A stretch of 64,000 bases of DNA from DASSTY01 sp035760645 (GCA_035760645.1 DASTSO010000021.1:4718-68717), one strand, 5' to 3'. Positions 42,339 through 53,436 are shown, counted from the first letter of the stretch. Notes: generated from the letters alone by a model not told the origin. Numbers and translations are program-made.

Positions 42339-42923
42339 ATGGGCAAGCGGCGGCCGGACCTCGAGGTGAGCGCGGGCGGCATCGTCTTCCGGCGGGGGCC
42401 GGACGGCGCGGCGAAGTTCCTGCTCATCCGCGACTCCTACGCCAACTGGGGCTTCCCCAAGGGGCACCTCGAGGAGGGGGAGACGCCGGCCCAGGCCGCC
42501 CAGCGCGAGACCGCCGAAGAGACGGGCCTCGCGCGGCTCGCGCTGCAGGGGCCGATCCGCGTCATCGACTGGCATTTCCGTTTCCGCGGCCGCCACATCC
42601 ACAAGTACTGCCACTTCTTCCTCTTCGAGTCGCCCGACGGCGAGGCGGTGCCGCAGACCGACGAGGGGATCACCGCCGTGCGCTGGCTCCCGCTCGAAGC
42701 CGCCCTCGAAGCGCTCTCCTACGACAACGCCCGCGGCGTCCTCAAGCGCGCCGGCGAGATGGTGCGCACGCTGGTCGCGGTGGGGCGGGGACGGCCACTG
42801 GAGCGGGCCGGCTCGCGGCAGGGCGGGACGGCCGCAGACGGCACGGCCGAGGACGCGGCGGCGGCCACCCCGATGCCCGCGCCGCTGCCGCCGCGTCCGA
42901 CCGACGACTCGCTGCCGGTCTGA
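42339..42923 (+). CDS. Nudix hydrolase
   Basis: The 194-residue protein contains the full Nudix box GHLEEGETPAQAAQRETAEETGL (GX5EX7REUXEEXGU) at about residues 42-64, preceded by SAGGIVFRR and WGFPKG. The layout resembles diadenosine polyphosphate/NUDT2-like hydrolases. The last 50 residues are low-complexity Ala/Pro/Gly and include a copy of the GGCGGGACG-type repeat. It lies 19 bases after mlaD. Confidence 0.87.
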   Translation: MGKRRPDLEVSAGGIVFRRGPDGAAKFLLIRDSYANWGFPKGHLEEGETPAQAAQRETAEETGLARLALQGPIRVIDWHFRFRGRHIHKYCHFFLFESPDGEAVPQTDEGITAVRWLPLEAALEALSYDNARGVLKRAGEMVRTLVAVGRGRPLERAGSRQGGTAADGTAEDAAAATPMPAPLPPRPTDDSLPV

Positions 42924-42952
42924 CACCTCCCGCCGTCCCGCCCTCCCGCCGC

Positions 42953-43774
42953 ATGTCCGTGGTCGCCGCGCTGCTCGACAGCCCCGCCGCGCTGCTGGCG
43001 CTCCGGCGCACGCTGCCGCGCGGCGGGCCGCGGGTGGTGGCGTGCCGCGGGCTCGCGGCACTGCACCGGGTGCTCGAGGCGCGGCTGATCGACGCCGTCG
43101 TCCTCACCCCGCAGCCCGCGCTCCTCGGCGAGATCGCCGAGCTGGGGGAGCGGCTCCCGGAGGTGCCGGTGGTGGGCTACGGCGCGTTCCGCGCCGACGA
43201 CGGCGAGCTCCTCGTCGCCTGCGTCGAGCGCTCGGTCGCGGCCCTCGCCGTCGAAGGGGTGGACGACGCGGTGGTGGGCGAGCTCGTCATGCGCGCCTCC
43301 GCCACGGCGCGCCGGCGCGAGGCGCTGGCCGACGCACCCCGGGTGCTGCGGCTCAACGAGCCGCTCCAGCGGCGCGCCTGGGAGGTGCTGCTCGCCGAGG
43401 TGGAGACGCCGATGCCGACCGCCTCGCTGGCGCGCCGGCTGGCGGTGAGCCGCGAGCACCTCAGCCGCCAGTTCGGCGCCGGCGGCGCCCCCAATCTCAA
43501 GCGCGTGATCGACCTCACCCGCATCGCCTGCGCCGCGCAGCTCCTGCAGAACCCCGGCTACACCACCGCCACGGCGGTGAAGGTCCTCCGCTTCGCCTCC
43601 CCCAGCCACCTCAACGCCACCGCCCGCCGCATCGCCGGCGTCCCCGCCCGAGAGCTCGGCGCCCTCGGCCCGCGCGGCGTGCTCGCGGCATTCGTGCGGG
43701 GGAAGACGCGGAGCCGGGCGGGCGGGACGGCGGGACGGCGGGACGGCGGGAAGATGCGTCCCGCCGACTCGTAG
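42953..43774 (+). CDS. AraC-type DNA-binding regulator
   Basis: The 273-residue protein has an N-terminal half that looks like a degenerate receiver or sensor domain (ARLIDAVVLTPQPALLGEI, VPVVGYG). The C-terminal region has two helix-turn-helix units (TASLARRLAVSREHLSRQFG; TTATAVKVLRFASPSHLNAT) in AraC style. The final residues are translated from the GGCGGGACG repeat, so the gene has absorbed part of that repeat. No ribosome site is obvious. It sits directly before the atp promoter but its targets are unknown. Confidence 0.72.
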   Translation: MSVVAALLDSPAALLALRRTLPRGGPRVVACRGLAALHRVLEARLIDAVVLTPQPALLGEIAELGERLPEVPVVGYGAFRADDGELLVACVERSVAALAVEGVDDAVVGELVMRASATARRREALADAPRVLRLNEPLQRRAWEVLLAEVETPMPTASLARRLAVSREHLSRQFGAGGAPNLKRVIDLTRIACAAQLLQNPGYTTATAVKVLRFASPSHLNATARRIAGVPARELGALGPRGVLAAFVRGKTRSRAGGTAGRRDGGKMRPADS

Positions 43775-43843
43775 GACCGACCGCCCCTGCATCGCGGCCC
43801 GCGTTACGTCCGCTCCCGCCGTCCCGCCGTCCCGCCGTCCCGC
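43721..43843. repeat. GGCGGGACG-type repeat arrays around the end of the AraC-like gene
   Basis: Four tandem GGCGGGAC units occur at 43721-43751, and their complement recurs at 43811-43843. The pair could fold into a long stem and terminate transcription before atpA. Related arrays lie at 39598-39718, 42927-42955 and 61120-61238. Confidence 0.6.
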
Positions 43844-43908
43844 TGCACTCTCCACCCTACCATTCCCCCCCGCCTCGCCTACCTTTCCGGCTTGCCCTCG
43901 GCCGGGTT

Positions 43909-43926
43909 TTGTGATTATTTTCACAA
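43909..43926. promoter_or_regulatory. CRP/FNR-type operator upstream of atpA
   Basis: TTGTGA (43909-43914), six bases, TCACAA (43921-43926) is a perfect dyad matching the TGTGA-N6-TCACA consensus of CRP. It lies in an AT-rich island 43 bases before the atpA ATG. If TTTTAG at 43947-43952 is the -10, transcription would start near 43959 and the site would be centred at about -41.5, the classical activating position. Confidence 0.65.
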
Positions 43927-43968
43927 GCTTTTCCCGACACCGCCACTTTTAGCCAGGCTCGATACTCA

Positions 43969-45546
<1,578 letters not shown>

Positions 45547-45556
45547 GGCCCCGACC

Positions 45557-46450
45557 ATGGCCAAGGGTCGTCAACTCAAGGGGCGGATCCGCTCCGTCCA
45601 GAACACGCGCAAGATCACCCGGACGATGGAGCTGGTGGCCACGTCCAAGCTGAAGCGCGCGCAGGACCGGGTCGTCGCGGCCCGGCCCTACGCCGACGCG
45701 CTGCGCGAGGTGATCGGCGATCTCATGACGCCGGAGCTGGCGGAGCGCTTCCCGCTGCTCCGCCGCCCCGCGCCGCCCGCCGAGGGCGGGCCGCGGCGCG
45801 CGGCGCTCATCCTGCTCACGGCGAACCGCGGCCTGGCCGGCGCCTACAACGCGAACCTGATCAAGGAAGCGCGGCGCCGCATCCAGCAGCTCGAGAGCGA
45901 GGGCTACGAGGTCGAGCTCCACGGCGTGGGCAAGAAGGGCATCGGCTTCTTCAAGTACCTGGGCCGCGAGTTCGCCGTCGAGCGCACCGACATCGGCGAC
46001 AAGCCCACGGCGGCGCACGCCGCCGAGCTGGTGGCGCCGCTCATCGCGGCCTACGAGCGCGGCGAGCTGGCGAGCGTGGACCTGGTGCAGCCGCAGTTCC
46101 TCAGCGCGCTCTCGACGCCGCCGGCCACCGTCCGGGTGCTCCCGGTCGAGGCGCCCGCGGCGCGGCCGGGCACGGCGGACGCCGGCACGCCCGACTACCT
46201 GCTCGAGCCGAGCGCGGACGCGATCCTCGAGGAGCTGCTGCCGCTCTACGTCCGCAACGCGGTCTACCGCGGGCTGGTCGAGATGGTCGCGGCCTTCTAC
46301 GGCGCGCAGCGCACGGCCATGAAGAACGCGACGGACAACGCGGGCGAGGTGCTCGAGTACCTCAAGCGGACCTACAACCGGCAGCGCCAGGCGCAGATCA
46401 CGCAGGAGATCGCGGAGATCGTCGGCGGCGCGGCGGCTCTGCAACAATAA
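45557..46450 (+). CDS. atpG: F1 ATP synthase subunit gamma
   Basis: The 297-residue protein has the conserved N-terminal helix (GRIRSVQNTRKITRTMELVA) and C-terminal helix (AMKNATDNAGEVLEYLKRTYN) that form the rotating central stalk. It starts ten bases after atpA. Confidence 0.96.
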   Translation: MAKGRQLKGRIRSVQNTRKITRTMELVATSKLKRAQDRVVAARPYADALREVIGDLMTPELAERFPLLRRPAPPAEGGPRRAALILLTANRGLAGAYNANLIKEARRRIQQLESEGYEVELHGVGKKGIGFFKYLGREFAVERTDIGDKPTAAHAAELVAPLIAAYERGELASVDLVQPQFLSALSTPPATVRVLPVEAPAARPGTADAGTPDYLLEPSADAILEELLPLYVRNAVYRGLVEMVAAFYGAQRTAMKNATDNAGEVLEYLKRTYNRQRQAQITQEIAEIVGGAAALQQ

Positions 46451-46467
46451 CCGGGGACGAAACGATC

Positions 46468-47898
46468 ATGGCAACCGCAGTGGGCACGCAGAACATCGGC
46501 ACGATCGTGCAGGTCATCGGCCCGGTGCTCGACGTGGAGTTCGAGCCGGAGCACCTGCCCGAGATCTACAACGCGCTGGTCATCGAGGACGACAGCGGCA
46601 CGACGCCGGTGCGCCTGGCCGCCGAGGTGCAGCAGCACATCGGGCAGAACCAGGTGCGCGCGGTGGCGATGAGCTCGACCGATGGCGTCACGCGCGGCAT
46701 GCGCGTCGTGGACACGGGCGCGCCGATCACGGTCCCGGTCGGCGACGTCGCCCTCGGGCGCATCCTCAACGTCCTCGGCGAGCCGGTCGACGGCGGCGCG
46801 ACGATCCCGGCGGACGCCGAGCGCTGGTCGATCCACCGCCCGGCCCCGCAGTTCGTCGACCTCCTGCCGAAGACCGAAATCTTCGAGACGGGCATCAAGG
46901 TCATCGATCTGATCGCGCCGTTCGTGAAGGGCGGCAAGATCGGCCTCTTCGGCGGCGCCGGCGTCGGCAAGACGGTCGTCATCCAGGAGCTGATCAACAA
47001 CGTCGCCAAGGGCCACGGCGGCAAGTCGGTGTTCGTCGGCGTCGGCGAGCGCACGCGCGAGGGGAACGACCTCTACCTCGAGTTCCAGGAGGCGGGGATC
47101 CTCGACAACGTCGCGCTCATCTACGGCCAGATGAACGAGCCGCCCGGCGCCCGCCTGCGCGTCGGCCTCTCGGGCCTGACGGTGGCGGAGTACTTCCGCG
47201 ACGTCGAGGGCCAGGACGTGCTCCTCTTCGTCGACAACATCTTCCGCTTCACGCAGGCGGGCTCCGAGGTCTCCGCGCTCCTCGGCCGCATGCCGAGCGC
47301 CGTGGGCTACCAGCCGACGCTGGCGACCGAGATGGGCGACCTCCAGGAGCGCATCACGTCGACCAACAAGGGCTCGATCACCTCGGTGCAGGCGATCTAC
47401 GTCCCGGCCGACGACCTCACCGACCCGGCCCCGGCCACGGCGTTCGCGCACCTCGACGCCACGGTCGTGCTCTCGCGCTCGATCGCCGAGCTCGGCATCT
47501 ATCCCGCGGTCGACCCGCTCGACTCCTCGTCGCGCATCCTCGACCCGCAGTTCGTCGGCGAGCGGCACTACAACGTCGCCATCGGCGTGCAGCGCACGCT
47601 CCAGCGCTACAAGGCGCTCCAGGACATCATCGCGATCCTCGGCATGGACGAGCTCTCCGAGGACGACAAGCTCGTCGTGGCGCGCGCGCGGCGCATCCAG
47701 CGCTTCCTCTCGCAGCCCTTCCACGTCGCCGAGCAGTTCACCGGCTTCCCGGGCAAGTACGTCAAGCTCGAGGAGACGATCGCCTCCTTCGAGCGCGTGC
47801 TGTCGGGCGAGTTCGACCACCTGCCCGAGCAGGCCTTCTACATGGTCGGCGGGATCGACGAGGCGGTCGAGAAGGCCAAGAAGCTGGCGAGCGCGTGA
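46468..47898 (+). CDS. atpD: F1 ATP synthase subunit beta
   Basis: The 476-residue catalytic subunit carries Walker A GGAGVGKTVVIQELI, GVGERTREGNDLY and LLFVDNIFRFTQAGSEVSALLGRMPSAVGYQPTL in outline. Its stop overlaps the epsilon start as TGATG. Confidence 0.98.
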   Translation: MATAVGTQNIGTIVQVIGPVLDVEFEPEHLPEIYNALVIEDDSGTTPVRLAAEVQQHIGQNQVRAVAMSSTDGVTRGMRVVDTGAPITVPVGDVALGRILNVLGEPVDGGATIPADAERWSIHRPAPQFVDLLPKTEIFETGIKVIDLIAPFVKGGKIGLFGGAGVGKTVVIQELINNVAKGHGGKSVFVGVGERTREGNDLYLEFQEAGILDNVALIYGQMNEPPGARLRVGLSGLTVAEYFRDVEGQDVLLFVDNIFRFTQAGSEVSALLGRMPSAVGYQPTLATEMGDLQERITSTNKGSITSVQAIYVPADDLTDPAPATAFAHLDATVVLSRSIAELGIYPAVDPLDSSSRILDPQFVGERHYNVAIGVQRTLQRYKALQDIIAILGMDELSEDDKLVVARARRIQRFLSQPFHVAEQFTGFPGKYVKLEETIASFERVLSGEFDHLPEQAFYMVGGIDEAVEKAKKLASA

Positions 47899-48158
47899 TG
47901 CAGGTCACGGTCATCTCCCCCGAGGCGGCCATGTTCGATGGCCAGGCGGACGCGGTCGTCGCGCCCGCCACGGACGGGGACGTCGGCATCCTGTCCAATC
48001 ACGCGCCGTACATGACGCTGCTGGGCCACGGCACGCTCGTGGTCCGGCAGGGCGCCGCGGAGCACCGGTTCACGGTGCGCGGCGGGTTCCTGCAGGTCGT
48101 CCATAATCGCGTTCGAGTGGTGGCGGAACACGTGCAAGGAGGAGTGAATGCGGCGTAA
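47898..48158 (+). CDS. atpC: F1 ATP synthase subunit epsilon, short form
   Basis: The 86-residue protein contains only the N-terminal beta-sandwich (VTVISPEAAMFDGQADAVVAP, GDVGILSNHAPYMTLL, RGGFLQVVHNRVRVVAE). The C-terminal two-helix domain that inhibits ATP hydrolysis in most bacteria (total about 130-140 residues) is absent. It ends eleven bases inside the next gene. Confidence 0.93.
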   Translation: MQVTVISPEAAMFDGQADAVVAPATDGDVGILSNHAPYMTLLGHGTLVVRQGAAEHRFTVRGGFLQVVHNRVRVVAEHVQGGVNAA

Positions 48159-48765
48159 TCTGGTCGGGCTGGTGGCGGGACTCGCCCTCGCGGCGCTCAC
48201 GGCGCTGCCGGCGATGGCGCAGGAGACGGCGACCCCGATGTACAAGGCGCCCTACCGGGGCTTCACGAACTACGAGTTCGGCGGCGACCTCTCGTTCCCC
48301 GACGGGACCGACTTCGCCCTCGAGGGCTTCTACCAGTTCGCCAACGGGCCGCACGACTTCGGCCTGCGCGCCGGCGTGCTCAAGTGCGGCGACGGCTGCA
48401 CCCAGTTCAACGTCGGCGGCAACTTCCGCACGCGCGTCCTGCGCGCCTCGCAGCAGTTCCCGCTCGACGGCGCGCTGACGGTCGGCTTCGGCGGCCGCTT
48501 CGGCGAGGGCCAGACCAACTTCATCGTGCCCGTGGGCGTCTCCCTCGGCCGCCAGCTGCGGCTCGAGAACTCGACGGTGCGCTTCACGCCGTTCATCCAC
48601 CCGGTCATCGCGCCCGTCTTCGGGGACGGCGAGGACGACGTGGACTTCGGCGTCGGCCTCGGCGTGGACATCATGTTCAGCCGCTACCTCACGGCCCGCG
48701 TGAGCGGCGGCATCGGCGACAACATCCTCCAGGGCATCGGCATCGGGCTCGCGTTCACGCGCTGA
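48148..48765 (+). CDS. Outer-membrane beta-barrel protein
   Basis: The 205-residue exported protein has a signal peptide ending in PAMAQ. Amphipathic beta segments follow through to GIGIGLAFTR, typical of small eight- to ten-stranded barrels. AAGGAGG precedes the ATG, which overlaps the end of atpC. No specific function is recognised. Two cysteines (KCGDGC) could form a disulfide. Confidence 0.75.
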   Translation: MRRNLVGLVAGLALAALTALPAMAQETATPMYKAPYRGFTNYEFGGDLSFPDGTDFALEGFYQFANGPHDFGLRAGVLKCGDGCTQFNVGGNFRTRVLRASQQFPLDGALTVGFGGRFGEGQTNFIVPVGVSLGRQLRLENSTVRFTPFIHPVIAPVFGDGEDDVDFGVGLGVDIMFSRYLTARVSGGIGDNILQGIGIGLAFTR

Positions 48766-48787
48766 GCCGGGCCGCTTCCGCTTCGAC

Positions 48788-48827
48788 CGCGGCCGGGGCA
48801 TCTCTCGCCAGAGGTGCCCCGGCCGCG
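48788..48827 (+). terminator. Terminator of the atp operon
   Basis: A stem of about 18 pairs (CGCGGCCGGGGCATCTCT and its complement, with one G-T pair) closes a CGCC loop shortly after the beta-barrel gene. Confidence 0.7.
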
Positions 48828-48856
48828 CATCCGGCCCCTTCTACGGTGGAGACGAC

Positions 48857-49573
48857 ATGACGCAGCACACGCGCGCGGGCCTCGCCCTCTTCGCGCTCGC
48901 CGTGCTCGGGAGCGCCGGCGCGCGCGCCGCCCGCGCCCAGGCGCTCGGGATCCCGGTCAACAACAGCGGCGTGGCGACCGGGCTCGCCCTCTACGCCGAC
49001 GCCGCCTTCCCCAACGCCGGCTGGGGGAAGGGGACCGCCTTCGCGCTCACCGGCAAGCTCGGCTTCGGCCGCCTCGGCGCGACCGCCATGGTCTCGCGCT
49101 ACGATCCGAGCGTCGCCACCGTGACCACCGGCGATGCCGTCGTCTCGGCCGGCGCGACGCTCAACTACAAGCTGCTCGGCGGCCCCCTCATCCCGCTCAG
49201 CGCGACGCTGCAGGGCGGGGCGGGCTACTGGAAGCAGGACCTCGTCGGCGGCACCGGCCTGCCCACGGGGTCGCGCACCTACTGGCGCTTCCCCGTCGGG
49301 CTGGGCGTCGGCCTCAACATCCCGGGCCCGGCGTTCTCGCTCCGGCCCTGGATCGCGCCCCGGGTCGACGTCACCCACGTCGGGCCGGCGTCGGGCGCGC
49401 CCGCGGGGACGAGCGGCGAGACGACGACGAGCTTCGCCCTGAGCGCCGGGGCCGAGCTCAACCTGCTCAGCGGGCTGGGGCTGCAGGCCGCCTACGACTG
49501 GTACGGTGACGCGCCGCATCCGCAGATCTTCGCGGTCGGCGCCCACTACGCCCTCCGGATCCCGGGCCTGTGA
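48857..49573 (+). CDS. Exported beta-barrel protein
   Basis: The 238-residue protein has a signal peptide (about 28 residues, ending ARAQA) and repeated Gly/aromatic beta segments (AFALTGKLGFGRLGATAMVS; FPVGLGVGLNIPGPAF). It ends in YALRIPGL. It is probably an outer-membrane protein of unknown role. Its stop overlaps the lipoprotein start as GTGA. Confidence 0.7.
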   Translation: MTQHTRAGLALFALAVLGSAGARAARAQALGIPVNNSGVATGLALYADAAFPNAGWGKGTAFALTGKLGFGRLGATAMVSRYDPSVATVTTGDAVVSAGATLNYKLLGGPLIPLSATLQGGAGYWKQDLVGGTGLPTGSRTYWRFPVGLGVGLNIPGPAFSLRPWIAPRVDVTHVGPASGAPAGTSGETTTSFALSAGAELNLLSGLGLQAAYDWYGDAPHPQIFAVGAHYALRIPGL

Positions 49574-49968
49574 GCGCCCCGCGCCGCGCGGGACTCGCCC
49601 TCGCCGCCGCCCTCCTCGTGGGCGGCTGCGCCCAGACCTTCGACGCCACGACCCTCGGCGTGCCGGTCACCATGGCCGTCCCGGCCGGCCGTCCCGCCGC
49701 CGCCACCGACTCGGCCCAGGCGTTCTCGGTGACGAGCCGCGCGGTCTTCGGCTTCTGGGGCCTCGTGCCGTTCAAGAAGCCCTCGCTGCAGCAGGCGCTC
49801 GCCGCCCAGCTGGTGGGCGGCCGCGGCGTCACCAACCTGCGCATCAAGGTGCGCAGCCGGTGGACCGACGTCCTCGTCACGGCGCTCACCGGCGGGCTCG
49901 TCGTGCCGCGGGCCGTGACCTTCGAGGGCGGGGTGACCCCGCCGGCCGCGGGCGGCGGGATGCCCTGA
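49570..49968 (+). CDS. Small lipoprotein, Bor/DUF6567-like in style
   Basis: The 132-residue protein has a lipobox (LLVGGCAQT). A small domain follows with FSVTSRAVFGFWGLVPFKKP, then helical and beta segments ending in PRAVTFEG. Similar short lipoproteins with a conserved FWGLVP-like stretch exist, but no function is known. GTG 49570 is coupled to the preceding stop. Confidence 0.62.
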   Translation: MSAPRRAGLALAAALLVGGCAQTFDATTLGVPVTMAVPAGRPAAATDSAQAFSVTSRAVFGFWGLVPFKKPSLQQALAAQLVGGRGVTNLRIKVRSRWTDVLVTALTGGLVVPRAVTFEGGVTPPAAGGGMP

Positions 49969-49999
49969 CGCGCGCGCGCGCTTCGCTCCTCGTGACACG

Positions 50000-50032
50000 C
50001 GGCGCCGTGGTCTCGCAGGGACCACGGCGCCG
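50000..50032 (+). terminator. Terminator hairpin
   Basis: A 13-base perfect stem (CGGCGCCGTGGTC and its complement) with a seven-base loop is followed by CTCTTG. It separates the lipoprotein gene from the histidine kinases. Confidence 0.7.
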
Positions 50033-50114
50033 CTCTTGAGATCCCCACCCGCGTGGCGCATTCTTGGAAGGGTAGCCCCACTCCATCCCCGGCCCCCGGA
50101 CACCGCTCCCGCCC

Positions 50115-53100
50115 ATGTCCTCATCTCCCGAGCTGGATGCCCCGATGACGGACCTGCAGGCCGAAGTCCGCCGCTTGCGCGCCCGCGTCGCGGAGCTCGA
50201 GCGCGCCGCCGGCCTGTTCGACCGGCTGCCGGTGGCGCTGACGCTCTACGACCACGAGTTGCGGTACGTGCGGGTGAACGAGGCGTTCGCGGCGCTCTAC
50301 GACCGGGCGCCCGAGGAGTTCGTGGGGCGCACGATCTGGGAGATGGCCCCGGAGGTCGCGCCGCGCCTCGTGCCGCACTACCGCCGGGTGCTCGCCACCG
50401 GGCTGCCGGCGCCCGACCTCGAGGTGCGGGGCGAGTTCCCGCCGGGCTCGGGCACGCTGCGGGATCTCATCGTCGGCTTCTATCCCATCGCCGACGCCGC
50501 GGGTGCCCCCCGCGGCGTCGGCGCGGCGGTCACCGACGTCACCGCGCTCAAGCGGGCCGAGGCCCGCTTCAGCGACCTCCTGGACGCGAACGTCATCGGG
50601 GTCGGCCTCCGCGACGCCGGGGGGCGCATCGTGCAGGTCAACGACGCGCTGCTCGACCTGCTGGGCTACACCCGGGCGGACTTCGAGGCGGGCGCGGTGC
50701 CGTGGGCGGAGCTCACGCCGCCCGAGTACTACGCCTCCGACGAAAAGGCCGTCGCGCAGACGCTCGCCGCCGGGCGCTGCACGCCCTACGAGAAGGAGTA
50801 CCTGCGCCGCGACGGGAGCCGCGTGCCGGTGCTCGTGGGCGGCGGCGCGCTGGGCGAGCGGCGCGACACCGGCGTGTTCTTCGTGGTCGATCTCTCCGAC
50901 CGCCGCCGCGCCGAGGCGGCGCTCGCCGCGAGCGAGGCGCGGCTGCGGGCCGCCGTCGCGGCGGCGCAGATGGGCACCTGGCGCTGGGACATCGACGCGG
51001 GGGTCGCCTCCTACGACGCGGGCCTCAACGCGCTCTTCGGCCGCCCGGCCGAGCCGTCCACCGATCCGGCGGGGAAGTTTCTCGAGCGGCTCCACCCCGA
51101 TGACCGCCCGGTCGTGGCCGCGCGGCTCCGCGCCGCGCTCGAGCAGGGGGCCGACTTCGACGTCGACTATCGCGTGGCCCTCGGCGAGGGCCGGGTGCGC
51201 TGGCTGCGCGACGTCGGCCGGCTGGTCCGCGACGAGGACGGCCGGCCGCTCTACATGACGGGCGCGTGCATGGACATCACCGCCCACAAGGCAGCCGAGG
51301 CGGAGCGCGCCCGCCTGCTCGACGCCTCTTCCTTCCTCGCCGAGGCGAGCCGCGTGCTCGCCTCCTCGCTCGACTACGAGACGACGCTCGCGAGCGTCGC
51401 CGACCTCGCCGTGCCGCGGATCGCCGACTGGTGCACGATCGACATCGTGGACGAGGGCGGCACGCCGCGCCGCCTCGTCGTCTCGCACCCCGATCCCGCG
51501 AAGGTCGAGCTCGCCTGGGAGCTGGCCCGCCGCTTCCCCGAGGATCCCGCGACCGCGGGCGGGCCCTACGCCGTGATCCGCTCGGGGCGGGCGGAGCTGG
51601 TCTCGGTGATCACGCCCGAGCTGATCCGCGCGATGCCGCACGATCCGGCGTACGTGCGGATGGTGCGCGAGCTGGGGCTGGTCTCCTACATGGCGGTGCC
51701 GCTCGAGGCACGCGGCCGAGTGCTCGGCGCGATCACGTTCATCGCGGCCGAGTCGGGACGCCACTTCGGCGCCGAGGACCTGGCGCTCGCCGAAGACCTC
51801 GCGCGGCGCGCCGCGCTCGCGGTCGACAACGCGCGGCTCTACCGCGAGGCCCAGGCGGCGGTCCGCCAGCAGAGCGTCACCCTCGCCATGCTCGACGCCA
51901 CGCTCCACTCCGCCCCCGTGGGGCTCTGCTACCTCGATCGCGACCTGCGCTACGTGCGCATCAACCAGGTGCTCGCCGACGCCAACGGCCTGCCGGTCGC
52001 CGCGCACCTCGGCCGCACGGTGCGCGAGGTGCTCCCCGCGCTGGCCGAACAGATCGAGCCGCTCCTGCGGCGGGTCTTCGAGACGGGTGAGCCGGTGCTC
52101 GACCGCGAGGTGGTGGACACCGAGCGGCGGGGCACGCCGGGGCGGCCGGAATACTGGGTGGTCAGCTTTTACCCCGTGACCGGCCCCGACGGGCCCGTGC
52201 AGTGGGTGGGTGCGGTCGCGGTGGATATGACCGACCGGCGCCAGGCCGAGGAGGCGTTGCGGCAGGCGCAGAAGCTCGAGTCCATCGGCGTGCTCGCCGG
52301 CGGCATCGCGCACGACTTCAACAACCTGCTCACCGGCATCATGGGCAACGCGAGCCTCGCGCTGCGCTCGCTGCCGCCCGAGACGCTGACACGCACCGCA
52401 CCGCTCCTCGAGGACGTGGTACGCGCGAGCGAGCGCGCGGCCGACCTCACGCAGCAGCTCCTCGCCTACGCGGGCAAGGGGCGGTTCTTCGTGAAGCCGG
52501 TCGAGCTGCCGGCGCTGGTGCGCGAGATCGGCAGCCTCGTGCGGACCTCGGTGCCGAAGAAGGTCGCCCTCCAGCTCCAGCTCGAGGCGTGCCCGCCGAT
52601 CGAGGCGGACGCGAGCCAGCTCCAGCAGATCGTCATGAACCTCATCCTCAACGCCGCCGAGGCGATCGAGGACGCGCCCGGCGTCGTGACCGTGACGACC
52701 GGGCCCGTGCGGCTCGACGCGGCGACGGCGCGCGCGCGGTTCCGCGGCTTCGACCTCGCCCCGGGCGACTACGCGCAGCTCGAGGTGCGCGACACCGGCT
52801 GCGGCATGGACGCCGAGACGCTGGCGCGCATCTTCGACCCGTTCTTCACGACCAAGTTCACGGGCCGCGGCCTGGGGCTCGCCGCCGCGCTCGGCATCGT
52901 GCGCGGCCACCACGGGGCGATCGCCGTCGAGAGCGCGCCGGGACGGGGGACCACCTTCACCGTCGCCTTCCCGGCGATCGCGTCGGCGCCGCCGCCGGCG
53001 CCGACGGCGCCGGGCGGCGGCGCGGCGCGGGCGGGCGGCGAGGGCGCCGACGCGCGGGGCGTCATCCTCGTGGCGGACGACGAGGAGGTGGTGCGCCGCA

Positions 53101-53429
53101 TCGCGCGCGCCGTGCTGGAGGAGCAGGGCTTCACCGTCGAGGTCGCGGGGACGGGGCTCGAGGCGCTGGAGCGCATCCGGCGCGCGCCCCGGCGCTTCCG
53201 CCTCGTGCTGCTCGACATGGTGATGCCGGTCATGGGCGGCGAGGAGGCGATCGGCCAGCTCCAGGCGCTCACCCCCGACCTGCCGGTGATCGTCACCAGC
53301 GGCTACGGCGAACTCGAGGCGCTGCGCCGCTTCGAGGGCGCCCGCATCGCCGGCTTCCTGCCGAAGCCCTTCACCGCGCGGCAGCTCGCCGACGCGATCC
53401 GGGCCGCGCTGGCGGCCCCGGCGGGGTGA
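50115..53429 (+). CDS. Cytoplasmic hybrid histidine kinase: PAS-PAS-PAS-GAF-PAS-HisKA-HATPase-receiver
   Basis: The 1104-residue protein has no membrane helix. Four PAS domains (about residues 25-150, 158-270, 275-395, 585-700) and one GAF domain (about 405-570) precede the kinase. The phosphoacceptor lies in GGIAHDFNNLLTGIMG (His733). The ATPase has N-, G1- and G2-type boxes (LILNAAEAI; DTGCGMD; GRGLGLAAALGIV). A C-terminal receiver carries Asp1034 in LVLLDMVMPVMGG. No output domain is present, so phosphate must pass to another protein. The next gene, eight bases on, is a kinase with a nearly identical core. Confidence 0.9.
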   Translation: MSSSPELDAPMTDLQAEVRRLRARVAELERAAGLFDRLPVALTLYDHELRYVRVNEAFAALYDRAPEEFVGRTIWEMAPEVAPRLVPHYRRVLATGLPAPDLEVRGEFPPGSGTLRDLIVGFYPIADAAGAPRGVGAAVTDVTALKRAEARFSDLLDANVIGVGLRDAGGRIVQVNDALLDLLGYTRADFEAGAVPWAELTPPEYYASDEKAVAQTLAAGRCTPYEKEYLRRDGSRVPVLVGGGALGERRDTGVFFVVDLSDRRRAEAALAASEARLRAAVAAAQMGTWRWDIDAGVASYDAGLNALFGRPAEPSTDPAGKFLERLHPDDRPVVAARLRAALEQGADFDVDYRVALGEGRVRWLRDVGRLVRDEDGRPLYMTGACMDITAHKAAEAERARLLDASSFLAEASRVLASSLDYETTLASVADLAVPRIADWCTIDIVDEGGTPRRLVVSHPDPAKVELAWELARRFPEDPATAGGPYAVIRSGRAELVSVITPELIRAMPHDPAYVRMVRELGLVSYMAVPLEARGRVLGAITFIAAESGRHFGAEDLALAEDLARRAALAVDNARLYREAQAAVRQQSVTLAMLDATLHSAPVGLCYLDRDLRYVRINQVLADANGLPVAAHLGRTVREVLPALAEQIEPLLRRVFETGEPVLDREVVDTERRGTPGRPEYWVVSFYPVTGPDGPVQWVGAVAVDMTDRRQAEEALRQAQKLESIGVLAGGIAHDFNNLLTGIMGNASLALRSLPPETLTRTAPLLEDVVRASERAADLTQQLLAYAGKGRFFVKPVELPALVREIGSLVRTSVPKKVALQLQLEACPPIEADASQLQQIVMNLILNAAEAIEDAPGVVTVTTGPVRLDAATARARFRGFDLAPGDYAQLEVRDTGCGMDAETLARIFDPFFTTKFTGRGLGLAAALGIVRGHHGAIAVESAPGRGTTFTVAFPAIASAPPPAPTAPGGGAARAGGEGADARGVILVADDEEVVRRIARAVLEEQGFTVEVAGTGLEALERIRRAPRRFRLVLLDMVMPVMGGEEAIGQLQALTPDLPVIVTSGYGELEALRRFEGARIAGFLPKPFTARQLADAIRAALAAPAG

Positions 53430-53436
53430 GCGGCGG

